From: Sapria himalayana | Taxonomy: Eukaryota; Streptophyta; Magnoliopsida; Malpighiales; Rafflesiaceae | Direction of reading: 5' to 3' | NCBI GenBank assembly: GCA_029783825.1 | Contig: JAREIK010012400.1 | Coordinates: 186,001 to 250,000, forward strand | DNA length: 64,000 nucleotides | Part shown: one piece after another, positions 49,733 to 61,439 of the stretch | Numbering within the stretch: the stretch's first letter is position 1 | Layout: the number at the start of each line of letters is the position of its first letter | Program-made: the position numbers and the translations under genes | The notes under the pieces: generated by a model | What the model was told of the DNA's origin: nothing | Seen by the model: only the letters and a program-made list of their open reading frames with translations | Databases searched by the model: none

Positions 49733-52195
49733 GTCAGGTCCCCTTACATTAATGTGATGGGCAGCTATCACTTTGATATCTCACTTTTATAGGCTGTGAC
49801 CGGCACTAGGGAATGAGTAGGCTTAAGGTCACCAAAACTCGTAACAAGCCTAAGTCCCATAATTTATACTGAAAATTCGGTATGACCTATTTGTTTCTAT
49901 AACAAATCATAAATCCTATTGACCTCAATGGTCTCCACTAACAAAAATGATTTCAACGATCTCATCAAGAATATTTAAAAATAAATATCATCAAAAGCAA
50001 AATTTATCCCACTCAACTTTTCAAAAATTTTTGATTTAACCAAATAATTAATCTAATAACAAAGTTAATTTATCATGGAACCTTTTAGAAACTTAGACTC
50101 TTATTCACCAAATAAACAAAATAATAATCCATTATATTTTTTAAATAAAATATAAGTGGTCTAAAATTGCCTAGATTCTTCTTTTTGTCTACCCTAAAAA
50201 TGAAAAAATCAACGGGGGTGAGATAATTCTGTGAGTAAAAATATATCACCATACTTGTGAGGCTAGATACTCAATGTCAGCTCACAAAGATTGTTATGCT
50301 TAATCAATCAAACACTGTACATAGGCTATGCAACAAATAGTGGCAATATGAACAATAATATCAAATGAGATTTAGAGGTTTGAAACACAGAAATATAGTT
50401 TACTATTTAGGAATCCGTACATTCCTTTTTACCTTTATACATGAATCCGTACATTCCAACCAAAGATCCGTAGAACGGGCCGGGTTCTACACCTAGAGTT
50501 TAACTACCTCTCTAGGAAGGCATTGACTTTTCCCGCACTAGAGGGTACCATGTGCACATAGCCTGATGATCTCCCTATCAGCTAGGTTTTTTGTGATTCA
50601 TACTATCAAATGACATTAACGATTACAAGTTATAGCTGACCATACTCAGCATAATACAAAAATGATAATATCAAAGAATATAGCTGATTGTACTTAGCAT
50701 GCAACAAGAGATAGCATCAAATACAATAAGAGTTAGCTGATCGTGCTCAACATTAATATTTATCAGGACACGTGATTTATGGCATATGACAAAATTGAAT
50801 TCAATGAATACTCAAGAATAAGGGTCTTAATCATAGTCAATTACTATGATCAAGTCAAATAATGAAAACACTGTTATACATTTCAAAGGTGTAAGTATGA
50901 TGATATAAATTTACTCGCCTCCCTATTAGTCATTGCTTAGCTAGGCTATTCACCTTGAACGTGTGAGTCTTCCCCAACTTCGTTAGCTGTTTCAATATTC
51001 ATGCAAGATAAAGAAATATAAAGATAATGTCAAAATTATAATGAGTCATACATTGTTATTCACTACTCAATTAGACCGTTTATTCATTTCTATTTAATTG
51101 TCTAACTTGAGTTTTTTTTTATAATTTTTTTTTTCAGATTGTGCATTAGTTAGTATTTTGCCTATATCTTTATCTACAGACATTGAAAAGACCTGAAACT
51201 AATGACAAAATTTTACTACATTCATATCTTTCCAATGATGTCAAATTGGTCATAGGATTCGTTCATTATGTCCTCCTATGATTCTGTCCAAGTTGATCTT
51301 CAAACAGAAATTCACATTCAATTGATACTACCCTTAATACTATTAATTATCATTTCAATTTCATTCTAAATATATTTTCTCAAATTTTAAACATATCAGA
51401 CCTAATTTATTCATCTTAGGTCACATTCTATACACTCAAAATATATTTATAACGTAGCATACACATTAAAATAATTAATTAATTTCAAATAGTCCTAATT
51501 AACCATCCAAACAATAATCATTCATCATTTCAACTCTTTTCCTCCAATACAGACCATGCAAAAACAAAAATAAAAACTATGTAATTTTTATATACCTTAG
51601 GAAGTCTCCCACTATGAAAAATCACAGGTTATTTTAAAGGGAATTAGTTGCTATAAAATTTTCTTCCTTACCTAGTAGTTCGGCGCAGAATGGAGAACCT
51701 AGGATTTTTTAATTTTTTTCATTTGTTTTCTGCTCAATTATCTGAGGCCTAATATTTTTAAAAAATAATTCAATATTGTACTTAAGTCCCTATGGTTTTT
51801 CTTAAATTTTTTCAAGGCCCAGGGAATTTTTAAAAATATTTTTTTGGGCCTTAGTCAACAAAAGATGTTGACTTTTTCCTACCAGATTCACTGTTTATGT
51901 ATTATTATTATTATTTTTATTCATGTATTTCATTAATTTTATTTTTATAACATATATTTGGACCTTACTTTGCTTCAAAAAAATTCCAATAATTTATTTC
52001 ATTCAATGAGTATTTTTAAAAATTCTATTTCGGTCAACTGCTCAGAATTTGACCTTGCCGAGTATATTTTCCTAAAATTCCCTTTAATTTAAAAACAATT
52101 TCTAAAAATTATTAGAAATACATGATGAACATTAAAACACCTAAAACTTAAATTACGTGAAAAAAAAGTATTTAAAAAAATGTTTGGGGTGTTAC
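49733..52195 (-). mobile_element. Probable gypsy-type solo LTR in the hAT element
   Basis: Read on the minus strand it begins TGTAACACCCCAAACA, a start common to plant Ty3/gypsy LTRs, and ends near GGGGACCTGACA. hAT subterminal sequence resumes immediately at 52196. The interior has promoter-like, less AT-rich segments (50440-50580) and no coding region. The lower-coordinate boundary is uncertain (TGTCAGG near 49733 or TGTTACT near 49721) and no target duplication could be fixed. Confidence 0.55.
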
Positions 52196-52356
52196 AACCA
52201 CGGTCGAGATCAGTGACTTATCTTGTTTGTGGACCATGCCAATTGGTCAGGCATGTTAGCCATGCTTTACTCGATATGAGTTATGGTTGACCTCTGCCCA
52301 ACATGGCCTGAGCTATTCCATAGGTCGGCATTATTTTGTTTCTGGCATAGTTTTAT

Positions 52357-52640
52357 ACCATGCGGTGCTGGGTTTGGCATGGTTATTTTATGCCGTGCTG
52401 GGTTTGACATGGTTATTTTATGCCGTGCTGGGTTTGACATGATTATTTTATGCCGTGCTGGGTTTGGCATGGTTATTTTATGCCGTGCTGGGTTTGGCAT
52501 GGTTATTTTATGCCGTGCTGGGTTTGGCATGGTTATTTTATGCCGTGCTGGGTTTGACATGGTTATTTTATGCCGTGCTGGGTTTGGCATGGTTATTTTA
52601 TGCTGTGTTTGGCATGGTTATTTTATGCTGTGTTTTGTGC
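52357..52640. repeat. 30-bp minisatellite, about 9 copies
   Basis: The unit is close to TGCCGTGCTGGGTTTGGCAT plus GGTTATTTTA, with GACAT/GGCAT variants. Since 30 is a multiple of three, repetitive open frames arise on both strands (MPNPARHKIT on the minus strand). The unit derives from the hAT subterminal GGCATG/GCTGGG motif, so it is an expansion inside the element's end, not a gene. Confidence 0.95.
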
Positions 52641-54359
52641 TATCATCCATGGGCACCTAGCCCACTTAACATTTTAGCTACAAGATGAGCCAGAATATAT
52701 ATTGAATTCGTTTTAATCATAAGAAAGTAAGTATAATGTAATGATAGTGGTTCATGCCAAATATCCGAATAAATACTCTTGCTATAACTCTTTCTTTAAT
52801 TTGATCTATCTTCTTGCGTTAATTGTCTTCATAGTGAATACCTACTAACAACTAATGATAGATTTTCTTGAAGATAGTACTATTAGTTCTCATGCATGTC
52901 ACATTAAAGTGGAGGAGTTTTATCTCTTTCATAATGTTTTGGTGTCATCTTGGAAAAAAAGAGACTTATATTGTAGTACTTTCAAGAGATGTAATAAAAT
53001 AAACAAAACAAGAAAGAAAACGAAAGTATTATAAAATTTTGAAATTGAGTATTTGGTAAAACTATTTTAGCCCTTTTGAAATGTGATTGAAATGTTAAAA
53101 TTAGAAGGATTGACTATAAAATTATCTAGCTCATCGATAGATTCATTTCTGATGTTTATTTGTGAAATGTTAAGATTTGGGTGGTCAAGTTTTCTAATTG
53201 TTTACTTAATGAGTCTATATTGATATATACTCATTGACTTTTGCATCATCTGCATATGAATGAAATCTTCCTATTCTAGAAATTCTAATCTCGAATTAAT
53301 ATGATTTAAATTTATGGTAGAAAGAATGATTCAAGATAGCAATATTTTTTTGAGTCTTAACATCCTCAAATAGGCAAATACAGTGGATGAGTGATTCATT
53401 GTATTAACTGGTAGTCCAAGCATGACTATATATAAGGGACTAAGTGTAATGGATCTAGGTGTATTATTTAGAGTCACACTCTTCTGAAGCTCGTTGAAAA
53501 ATAAGTATTATTAAAAAAAATAATGTTTATACTTACTAAAATCTAATTAGTTTCTGATAAAAAATATTTATATTCTATTTGAGTATTCTAATATTTAAGA
53601 AAAGTAAATATTAGGATGTTACATGTCATTTTATTTTGTTATGGAGATTAATCAAGGACAAAATAAGTATATTCAAAAATTCTAGAAAGCAAGCTAAATA
53701 TTTCTTCTCCAGTATGTAAATTTTAAAAAGTTATATATAGAAAAATAATAGAAGATAACATCTTATTGAAGAGATACAATGCAGTTAAAATTATATTTTT
53801 CTAAAAATATTTCAGAATACTTTTTAAGTAAGAGTGTTTGAGCTCTCTTATTCAGATATTAATTTTTTTAGCCATCTTATTATGTTAGAGTGTGTTAACA
53901 TAGAAAATCAAATTTATAATATCATGATTAATATGATATATATTAAATTAATTTTACATATGTTTTAATATATTGATATTCTTTTAATATTTTAATATTT
54001 TTATCAAATAATTTTTTTATTTTAAATGAAAAATTTTAAAAATAAAAAAAATATGTGCTTTATTTTGAAAGAGATATATCTATATATATCTTGACTCTCA
54101 AGTAGTCATCAATAAAAGTATTCCAACACCTAAATATTTTTTCTCAAGTAATTAAATGGCTAATTATCTTGAAAGAGTTACATCTCTATTAAGTTATTAA
54201 ATGTCTTGAGTATATCAGATTGATTAAGATTTTACTCAAGCTAGACTAGCATGTAGAATAAACAATTTTATTATTTTTCCTTAATTGATTTATCTTATAT
54301 TTTATGATTGAAATATTTTTAAGAATAGAATCAACTATTCTTAACTTGATAGTGATGAG

Positions 54360-57300
54360 CTATGAAGCACGGACATGGATATAGACATGTGGATATAATA
54401 TGACATGATACTGGGACACAATAAATTTCAAAAAAAATATGATGCATAACTTGGCTAGTATACGGTATAATAAGATAAAAAAAATATAAATATCATTCTT
54501 AAAATATAATTTAGATAAACAAAAAAATGTTAAAATATTATTTTTACAAATATTCAAACATAAATATAAGAAATATTAAAATAAAAATTTAGCATTTTCT
54601 TCTAAATCAAATAAATTAGCTTCTAGTTTAGGTTTATCAAAAAAAAGATCTGCATTTTCTAGAATTTTAGTATTTTTAATATTCATTGAGTCAAAATCAT
54701 CATCTCCAATGACCCATATTTTAAATTTTCATTCATTATAATTTGGAGATCTTTTTAATAGAAGTTGGAGATTGTCATGGACATAAATCACGTATTTAAT
54801 TTTTTGTGGTATCAATTTGTTTCTCTTCATGGAGTAAATAAAATTATATGTGCTCCAATTTTTTTAATAACATGATGATGAATAAGGTTGTTCTAGTAAT
54901 TTTAATATTATAGATTGAATCATTGGTGCATGAGTTTTTTGAATAATTCACCATTTAATAGGACTCATGTCCACATGTCATTGATGGAATCACTACTAGA
55001 AAAATCTTTAAAAATGCTAAAACTATAGTCTACTCGTAATTTGTTTGTCTTCTTTCACCTTTATTCGAAAAATATCTCTCAGAATTTTGTTTCTTTCTAT
55101 TACTATTTCTATATCTTAATATGGTGGAACATGATCATGCGATTCATCAATTTATTGTTGACTATAATACATGTAAGTTGAATTATAACATAATTTATAA
55201 AAAGTTAAACATTATAGAATATCATTTATATTTAAATTATAAAAATTTATAATTTAAACTTTTTAGATTACCTTGGATTAAAGGAATAAGCTAAGGAATA
55301 TAAAGAGGTGTGACTTTTATTTCATCTTTCTACCAAAATTTTATTTACAATATCAAAAAACTTACAAATAAAATTACACAACAATTCATATAAATTCAAA
55401 TATAATTATAAATTCAAAATTTTCAATCAAAACATTAATATTTAACTAATAAATTTAAATTATACCTTGAATTTTTTGTAAAGTTTTTATGTTATTTCTT
55501 ATAAACGATTTCCTTTATTTTTTTTGATCATCGAATCCCACCATTCATAAATATTGTGAAGTTAAGGTTTGTTAGTGTCAGCTAATTGATACATATTATA
55601 CATGGGAGTTGTAAAGTTGAGGATATAATCTACATCCATCCAAAAGTCTTCATTTAGGATTTTATTCTTAATTTTTTTTATTTTCACTAAATCTTCTTTA
55701 TATATTTCTCATTCTTTACTTATCACTAATTATTTTAAGCCTCTTTTTATTGTCTTAACTCGTTTAAGCATAATAATAGTTGAAGCAAAACGCATATTGG
55801 TCATTGAAAGTAACTTATTCTTGATGAAAAAGATATTACTTGAAATTTGAGAGATTCAACCACATTATTTCATCATATATTATATATTGGGTGTCTTGAT
55901 GGTGCACAAATATTCTTCAAAACAAGATTGAGAGTATGAACCACACACGGGGTCTAAAAGATATGCCAAAAATTTGTTTCTACAATGTGTCCTGCTGTTT
56001 TGCAAGTTACAACATTATCAGTTATAACTTGAACTTTTTTTTGAGGACCAATCTATTGTATAATGTTAATTAACAAATCAGCTATAAAGTATTTATCCTT
56101 GGTCTCTCATTCACAGTTTATTGTTTTCAAAAATATTGATCCACTTTTTGAGACTTTCATGATTTTAATAGGTTGTCTTATTTGAGCTACTGACCATTCA
56201 TTACTATAAATGCTCATTTCTTTCTTATTCTAAATTTTCTTGATTGGTTCTAATAGATGCTTAATATTATTCTTTTTTTTTTGAAATAATATTGTTCTTT
56301 ATGTATTATAGCTTGATGGAACATAATCTGAAAATTGACTTGTACTTTTAAAGACACGAGCATAATAATGATTTCTACCAAAGTGAAAAGACAACTCCCA
56401 ATGTAAAATATTCTTGTTATCTCACTGTCAACTATTTTACATGTACCCATATTGAATGTCTTTTCAATTGATCTCATAAGCCATTTTCTACTTTTTAGAT
56501 CAATTGTACTAGTACTAGAAGATGAATTCTCAAAATTAGAATTTTTAACGTTAGATGTGGGTAAATGAACTTACTTAAGATTAAATTATTTTATCATTTG
56601 TTTTGCTTTTTCCATCACCATTTGTATCTCAACTAAATTTTAATTCGTTATTTTAATACAAGATGCAACCTCAGCTCCTTTAATTTTTAATTAATGAGCT
56701 TTGACTCTATAATATGATCCGCTATATATTTGTCTACAAAAATTATATTGAAAAGTAATATTTTCTTTTTCTATTTCTTTATTTAATTTTGCTTCTTTCA
56801 TGATGTAACTCCATAATAGAGCATTATCATTAATATCTTAATTATTTTGTTGATTTCTTGAAGGCTTGGAATTATAACTTATTGTATTGTATAATTCTGC
56901 ATAAAAAAAATTTATCTATTTAAATAAATCTATATTATTTCAAAATTCAATTAATCTAATTTTTTTTTCTATCCATACATTTAGACTAATTTCATATAAT
57001 TTGTATATTTATATATTACATATTTAAAAATTAAAATCATGCATTTAACTTACACTCCTTCCCACCCATTGCTTCAGTTTTGTAATTTCATATATATTTT
57101 TTTGTTTATTATATATTATATATTATATATTTAATAAACAATCATATTTAAAAATTAAAATAATACTTATAAATCCCCACATGTTATTGCTTTGAAATCC
57201 CGAAGAGAAGATAACTCCCCACTTCCCCTATCATTACCTTTTCTCTGAGTCTGAGACTCAAATATTGTTGGCGTCATCGGTCACTCGGTATTTTTGGAGT

Positions 57301-57492
57301 TGTCGTAGCCATAACACATGTTTTATTTTAAGCTTAAATATTTCCATAATAAATATGTGTAGGATACGTATCCAACATGTACGTCCGATGCGACACGTGG
57401 CGTATCGGACACGTATCAGACACGTGTCTAGCCCGTATCCACGTGTCTGACACTCTGACACGCCTGTCGAATACTGTATTCATGCTTCATTG
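54360..57492 (-). mobile_element. Complete hAT transposon, GAAGCACG family, copy 2, 3133 bp
   Basis: Ends are CTATGAAGCACGGACA at 54360 and, read inward, CAATGAAGCATGAATACAG at 57492. Flanks are a perfect 8-bp duplication GTGATGAG (54352-54359 and 57493-57500). The 57340-57470 end is rich in CACGTGTC/CGGACACGTATC subterminal repeats. Transposase lies on the minus strand. The insertion falls inside copia integrase. Confidence 0.93.
54600..56860 (-). pseudogene. hAT transposase relic, copy 2
   Basis: Minus-strand blocks parallel copy 1: a BED-finger region near 56690-56860 (NALLWSYIMKEAKLNKE, TFQYNFCRQIYSG, where the first finger Cys is Tyr), KLLSMTNMRFASTIIMLKR near 55770-55815, PHRDIEIV-like and ERNKILRDIF near 55070-55130, and the C-terminal region (LK...QP.SS, KRSPNYNE equivalents) near 54650-54960. 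Stops and frameshifts are frequent. Confidence 0.82.
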
Positions 57493-58186
57493 GTGATGAG
57501 TAACCTAGTTTAGAATGTATAAGTAAATTGTCCAACACATTCAAATAACTAGATAGAGATTTTAATATCGAAGAAAGAATATATAATCTACCTTTATCAA
57601 TCTCAGATTAAATATTTTTTAGAATTTTTTGATCAGATAATAAAATATTAGTATAATTTAAAACAAAATTGGGATTGAGTTGTCCAACAAGATGGTTCAC
57701 GGAGAATAAATTAACATGCAAATTGAAAATAAATAAGATATGAGGAAGTAATAAATATTTAAGTTGGATATTATCATATTCATTAGTTTTTAAATTTTTT
57801 TCATTGGTTACGATAATATATTTAGAATAGGAAAAGAATGTGTTAAATATGTTATTAATATTAGTGATATAGTGTAAGCTCATATGATAATACAAAAATT
57901 TGAAGTGAGTATATTAGTGAAATACTCATTAATGGCTAAAAATAAAAAGAATTTTATGATAAGTTTAGTAGTTATCAAATCTTATGGTGGAGTTGTTTAT
58001 AATTCTCTTTAGTATGTGTAATTATCATGGTAAGTAAACTCTTTTAAAATTCTTGGATAACTTTAGTAGTTAGTTTGTTTCGCAGTGGACACAATGAAAT
58101 GTATTTTTCATCTAACTATGTTATTAATTTCATTTTTTATACTGTGTTAAATATTTTTTGCAAAATATTAAAAAAAGCATACTACG

Positions 58187-58830
58187 TTGCCATGCACCAA
58201 ATGGGGTTGCTCTTTAAAAATATTATCATGCACCACCTATGGGTGCTATACAAACATTTACTTGCACACCATCACTATCTACCACCACTTGCCTCCATGC
58301 ACCTCCACGACGAGCATACTATCGCACATACTCGTTGCCATGTCTCGTGTGTTCCTTTGCTACCACCATTGTGTGTGCCTTCTACCATGAACCATGCATT
58401 ATTGTTGCCGCCAACTATGCATTATAGTTGCTGGAAACTATGCGTTATTGTTGTCACCATTCATGTGTTCACGTTGCTGCCAACTATGCATTCCTGTTGC
58501 TGCCAATAATGCGTTCTAGTTGCTGCCAACCACGCATTCTTGTTGCCGCCAACCATGCCTTCTTGTTGCCGCCATCCATGCCTTCTTGTTGCCGCCATCC
58601 ATGCCTTCTTGTTGCCGCCATCCATGCCTTTTTGTTGCCACCAATCATCCATGCTTCTTGATGCCAATCATGCTTGTTTCTTGACACCAATTATGCTAGC
58701 CTTTACTGCCAACACAAAGTGCCTAATGTCACTCCTACATGCTTTTTTTGCTATCAATACATGCTCCTTTTGCCACTACAATGCACATATCTGCTACAAC
58801 CACTGTGAGCCATCTGCAGCCATCATCATG
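58187..58830. repeat. CCACC/TTGCCGCCA-rich block with 24-bp minisatellite
   Basis: A less AT-rich block. From about 58440 to 58660 a 24-bp unit close to TTGTTGCCGCCATCCATGCC plus TTC repeats, with older diverged copies at the left and nearly identical ones at 58545-58630. Because 24 is a multiple of three, overlapping open frames occur on both strands; these are artefacts. Confidence 0.9.
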
Positions 58831-58920
58831 TGCTTATGATCCTAGAAAAATTATATATATATATTGTTCTAACTTAACTATTATGTCATGTTAAAACAAT
58901 ATAATATTAATATAAATGTA

Positions 58921-59408
58921 GCAACACTCTAAGAGATTTTTACTTTAAATATCTATATGTAATGAATAAAAATAATTGGGACAACTCATATGTCAGATGC
59001 TCTTATCATAAATACTAAAAACAAAATTAATAAAAAAATTACAATAACAATATTCAAGAAACAAAAATAAAAAATAATAAACAAGGAATATTTTTCTGTG
59101 TTATAATTGTCTGCTCATTATTTAGAAACTCTGGAGTTTGAAGTTAAAGTTGAGTCATGAGAATTGTAATATCTCAATTTAGTATACTTTTCTCTAGTAA
59201 GAGTCGTTGTAGAAACTATAAAATTCTTAAATGATTTTACTTATTGTCTATCTCTTTCAACAACTTGTAAGCCCTTTGCTTTTTTCTCTGGAAAAGATGT
59301 ATCATGCAATATGTGCATTGTATTAAAGATCTCTTGTCTTTATTTTTACTACACTTTGCATTTCTTTTATCTTCAAAATATATTCCAAGAAATGTTACCT
59401 TTGTAGGT
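58921..59408. repeat. Tandem duplication, copy 1
   Basis: Shares AACACTCTAAGAGATTTTTA, GATGCTCTTATCATAAATAC, TTTGGAGTTTGAAGT-like, GTTGAGTCATGAGAATT, TAAGCCCTTTG, ATGTGCATTGT and TTCTTTTATCTTCAAAATA with 59549-60069 in the same order. No gene was recognised in it. Confidence 0.88.
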
Positions 59409-59548
59409 ATCTATTTGTCTTGCATATATTGGTCTATTCGATAATGGATCTCTGGTCTAAAGTGGAATATATGATCATTCAGTGTATGGTTGTGAAACTC
59501 TGTAAAGTTATTATGGCCTTTTTTATGGAATATATATTGGGCTATCTG

Positions 59549-60069
59549 AAAACACTCTAAGAGATTTTTACATTAAATATTTGTATGTAATGAAAAAAAA
59601 ATATTGGAGCAACTCACATATTAGATGCTCTTATCATAAATACTAAAAACAAAATTAATAAAAATAAACTACAATAGCAATATTCAAGAAACAAAAATAA
59701 AAAATAATTTACAAAGAGTTTTTTTTTGTGTTATAATTATTTGTCCATGATTTAATAACTTTGGAGTTTGAAGTAAAAGTTGAGTCATGAGAATTATAGT
59801 ATCTCAATGATAAAAAGTATTTGATGTTATTTTTGGTAGGAATTTGATGTACTTTTCTCTAGTAAATGCCTGTGTTGAAACTATGAAAATTCTTGAATGA
59901 TTTTAATAGTTAGTCTAGTTCTCTCAATAACTGGTAAGCCCTTTGTTTTTTATCTGCAAAAGATGTATCCTACAACATGTGCATTGTGTTAAGAAATTCT
60001 TTATTTTTGCTACACTTGACATTTCTTTTATCTTCAAAATAAATTCCATGAAATGTTGCTCTTATAGGT
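59549..60069. repeat. Tandem duplication, copy 2
   Basis: Second copy, offset about 628 bp at its start and 660 bp at its end, so one indel of about 30 bp separates the two. A fragment resembling its middle may also lie near 58040-58080. Confidence 0.88.
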
Positions 60070-60091
60070 GGCCACCTGTAGGCATCTTTAT

Positions 60092-60568
60092 CATAGTTGT
60101 GAAAGCCACGCCTAGGCTTAGGCGCATGAAAAGGCATGTGCTTCCTTGAGGTGCAAAGCTCTCCACAAGCGCGTATCCGTTCAAGTTGCCATTCATCGAG
60201 CTCGACAAGGAGCTCAATGGAGCTCGACGAGGAGGTGCATGGAACTCGTGGTCAGGCTCTTGGAGATCTATGGAGCTCGACCAGTTCATCAAGCTCCTGG
60301 AGCTCTTGGTTGAAATCCATGAAGTTCCTTGTCGAGATCTAGGAGCTCCTAGACGAGCTACAAGGAGAGGGGCACATGGCGATGTTCAATAGGCAAGTGG
60401 AGAGGTGTAAGGATATTCTCGGATTAGTATATTTGATTATATTTTTAAAATATATATGTAAAATAAGACGTGTTTTACATAAAAAAATTCACGCCTTAAT
60501 AGTGCTTGTGCCTTAAGGCTTCAGGAGGTTTTTGTGCCTTGGTGCACTTTGTGTCTTTCACAACTATG
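60092..60568. mobile_element. hAT MITE, TIR CATAGTTGTGAAAG, 477 bp
   Basis: Perfect 14-bp terminal inverted repeats (CATAGTTGTGAAAG / CTTTCACAACTATG) and a perfect 8-bp target duplication ATCTTTAT (60084-60091 and 60569-60576). Its ends match the 1061-bp element at 6048-7108. The middle (60195-60375) is unusually rich in GAGCTC words. Confidence 0.95.
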
Positions 60569-60850
60569 ATCTTTATTGGAAATGAAGATTCATTTGATGT
60601 TATTTTATAGGTAGTTATTTTTAGGCATCCATGAAATGATCCCATAGAAAATTGTATCACATGTTTTATTTAAATTAATACAGATTATTATATTATTATA
60701 TTATTATTTTTTTATTTTTATGACTTATATTATCAAAAAAAAAATTTATTTCTTAATTGTATTTTTTATAAAATCCCAAAAAATATAAGATAAAAAAAAT
60801 AAAAATAGGAATTCTCATATTATTTTGAATCCTAAATTTTTGAATTGTAT

Positions 60851-61412
60851 GAATTCTCATATATCTAATTATCTGATTGCCCAAAAAGACCATTTGCTGC
60901 TATCATAGGATAGGAGGTTCCAAAGTTTTGACTAAATTTGGAGTCATATAATCACTACTAGAGAAACATGATATTCTACTTCTGATTGGAGGAATGACTT
61001 ATACATTTTACAGGGCACAAGGGCTTTCAGTAGGAAAATTCCTAGTTAAAGATGATAAATTGAATTTGGCAAAATCAATCATCAAGAAGGAAAAATCAAA
61101 GAATGTGCCTTTTTTGTTGCCCATGGATGTTGTGGTTGAAGACAAATTTTCTCTTCATGCAAATTTCCAGTTTTGTATCTTCAACTAACAAAAACTCATA
61201 GAGTGTGTTTCGTTCAAATATAGTAACCCAAGAAGTGTTTTTTATCTCAGTAGGTTAGGTCAGTTTCAGCCATCCTTAATTGGTGGATGGGACTTGATAT
61301 TGGGCTGGAATCTATTAAGATGTTAGTGCAAATATTGGAAACCGTGAAAACTATTATTTGCAATGGTCCTATTGGAGTCTTTGAGTTTGACAAGTTTGCA
61401 TATGGAATACAA
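60851..61412 (+). pseudogene. PGK: Phosphoglycerate kinase pseudogene, distal exons
   Basis: First remnant (about 60851-61170): a KELDYL-like stretch with a stop, then CPKRPFAAIIG, a 2-bp insertion (TA near 60916), GGSKVLTKFGVI, a TAA stop, [52 protein letters not shown]. Second remnant (61264-61412), after an acceptor-like [24 protein letters not shown], then [19 protein letters not shown], ending at an intact donor GTATGT (61413). The intron between them is about 93 bp and its donor is decayed (AG/TTTTGT). Substitutions hit conserved sites (IGP to IGL, WNGP to CNGP). Introns are kept, so this is not a processed copy. The last exon was not found before 64000. Confidence 0.92.
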
Positions 61413-61439
61413 GTATGTGAACTTGCTTTGATTTTGGTT

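Larger units (their letters stand above)
46738..52676 (-). mobile_element. hAT transposon, 5939 bp, minus orientation, with nested LTR
   Basis: The plus-strand left end TAGAGGTGTCAAATGGG starts at 46738 and corresponds to the element's right end. The other end, near CCCACTTAACATTTTA, closes at 52676. Flanks GTTGCAAG (46730-46737) and GCTACAAG (52677-52684) agree at 6 of 8 positions with two transitions. The body aligns in reverse with the elements at 2060 and 13863; for example a 20-bp stretch near 48134-48156 is the complement of GATATCTGACTACGTCAATA at 4033. A probable solo LTR interrupts it between about 49733 and 52195. Confidence 0.75.
52690..58060 (-). mobile_element. Decayed copia retrotransposon split by a hAT insertion
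   Basis: Two minus-strand pieces of one copia polyprotein flank the hAT element at 54360-57492. The upstream piece (57895 to 57501) gives the gag-pre-integrase region (YLLLPHILFIF, NLFSVNHLVGQL, then KLGY, a decayed RLGH). The downstream piece (54351 to about 53990) gives integrase: IDDYLRV followed by IYIDISLSK, matching FIDDYSRVTWIYLLK. Beyond that, to 52690, only scattered frames remain. No LTRs were identified. Boundaries are approximate. Confidence 0.75.

Noticed and set aside
52267..52688. Open frames of up to 125 codons on both strands
   Set aside because: They are produced by a 30-bp tandem repeat whose unit is a multiple of three.
58187..58839. Several overlapping open frames on both strands
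   Set aside because: They come from a 24-bp minisatellite and CCACC-rich low complexity; no domain is visible.
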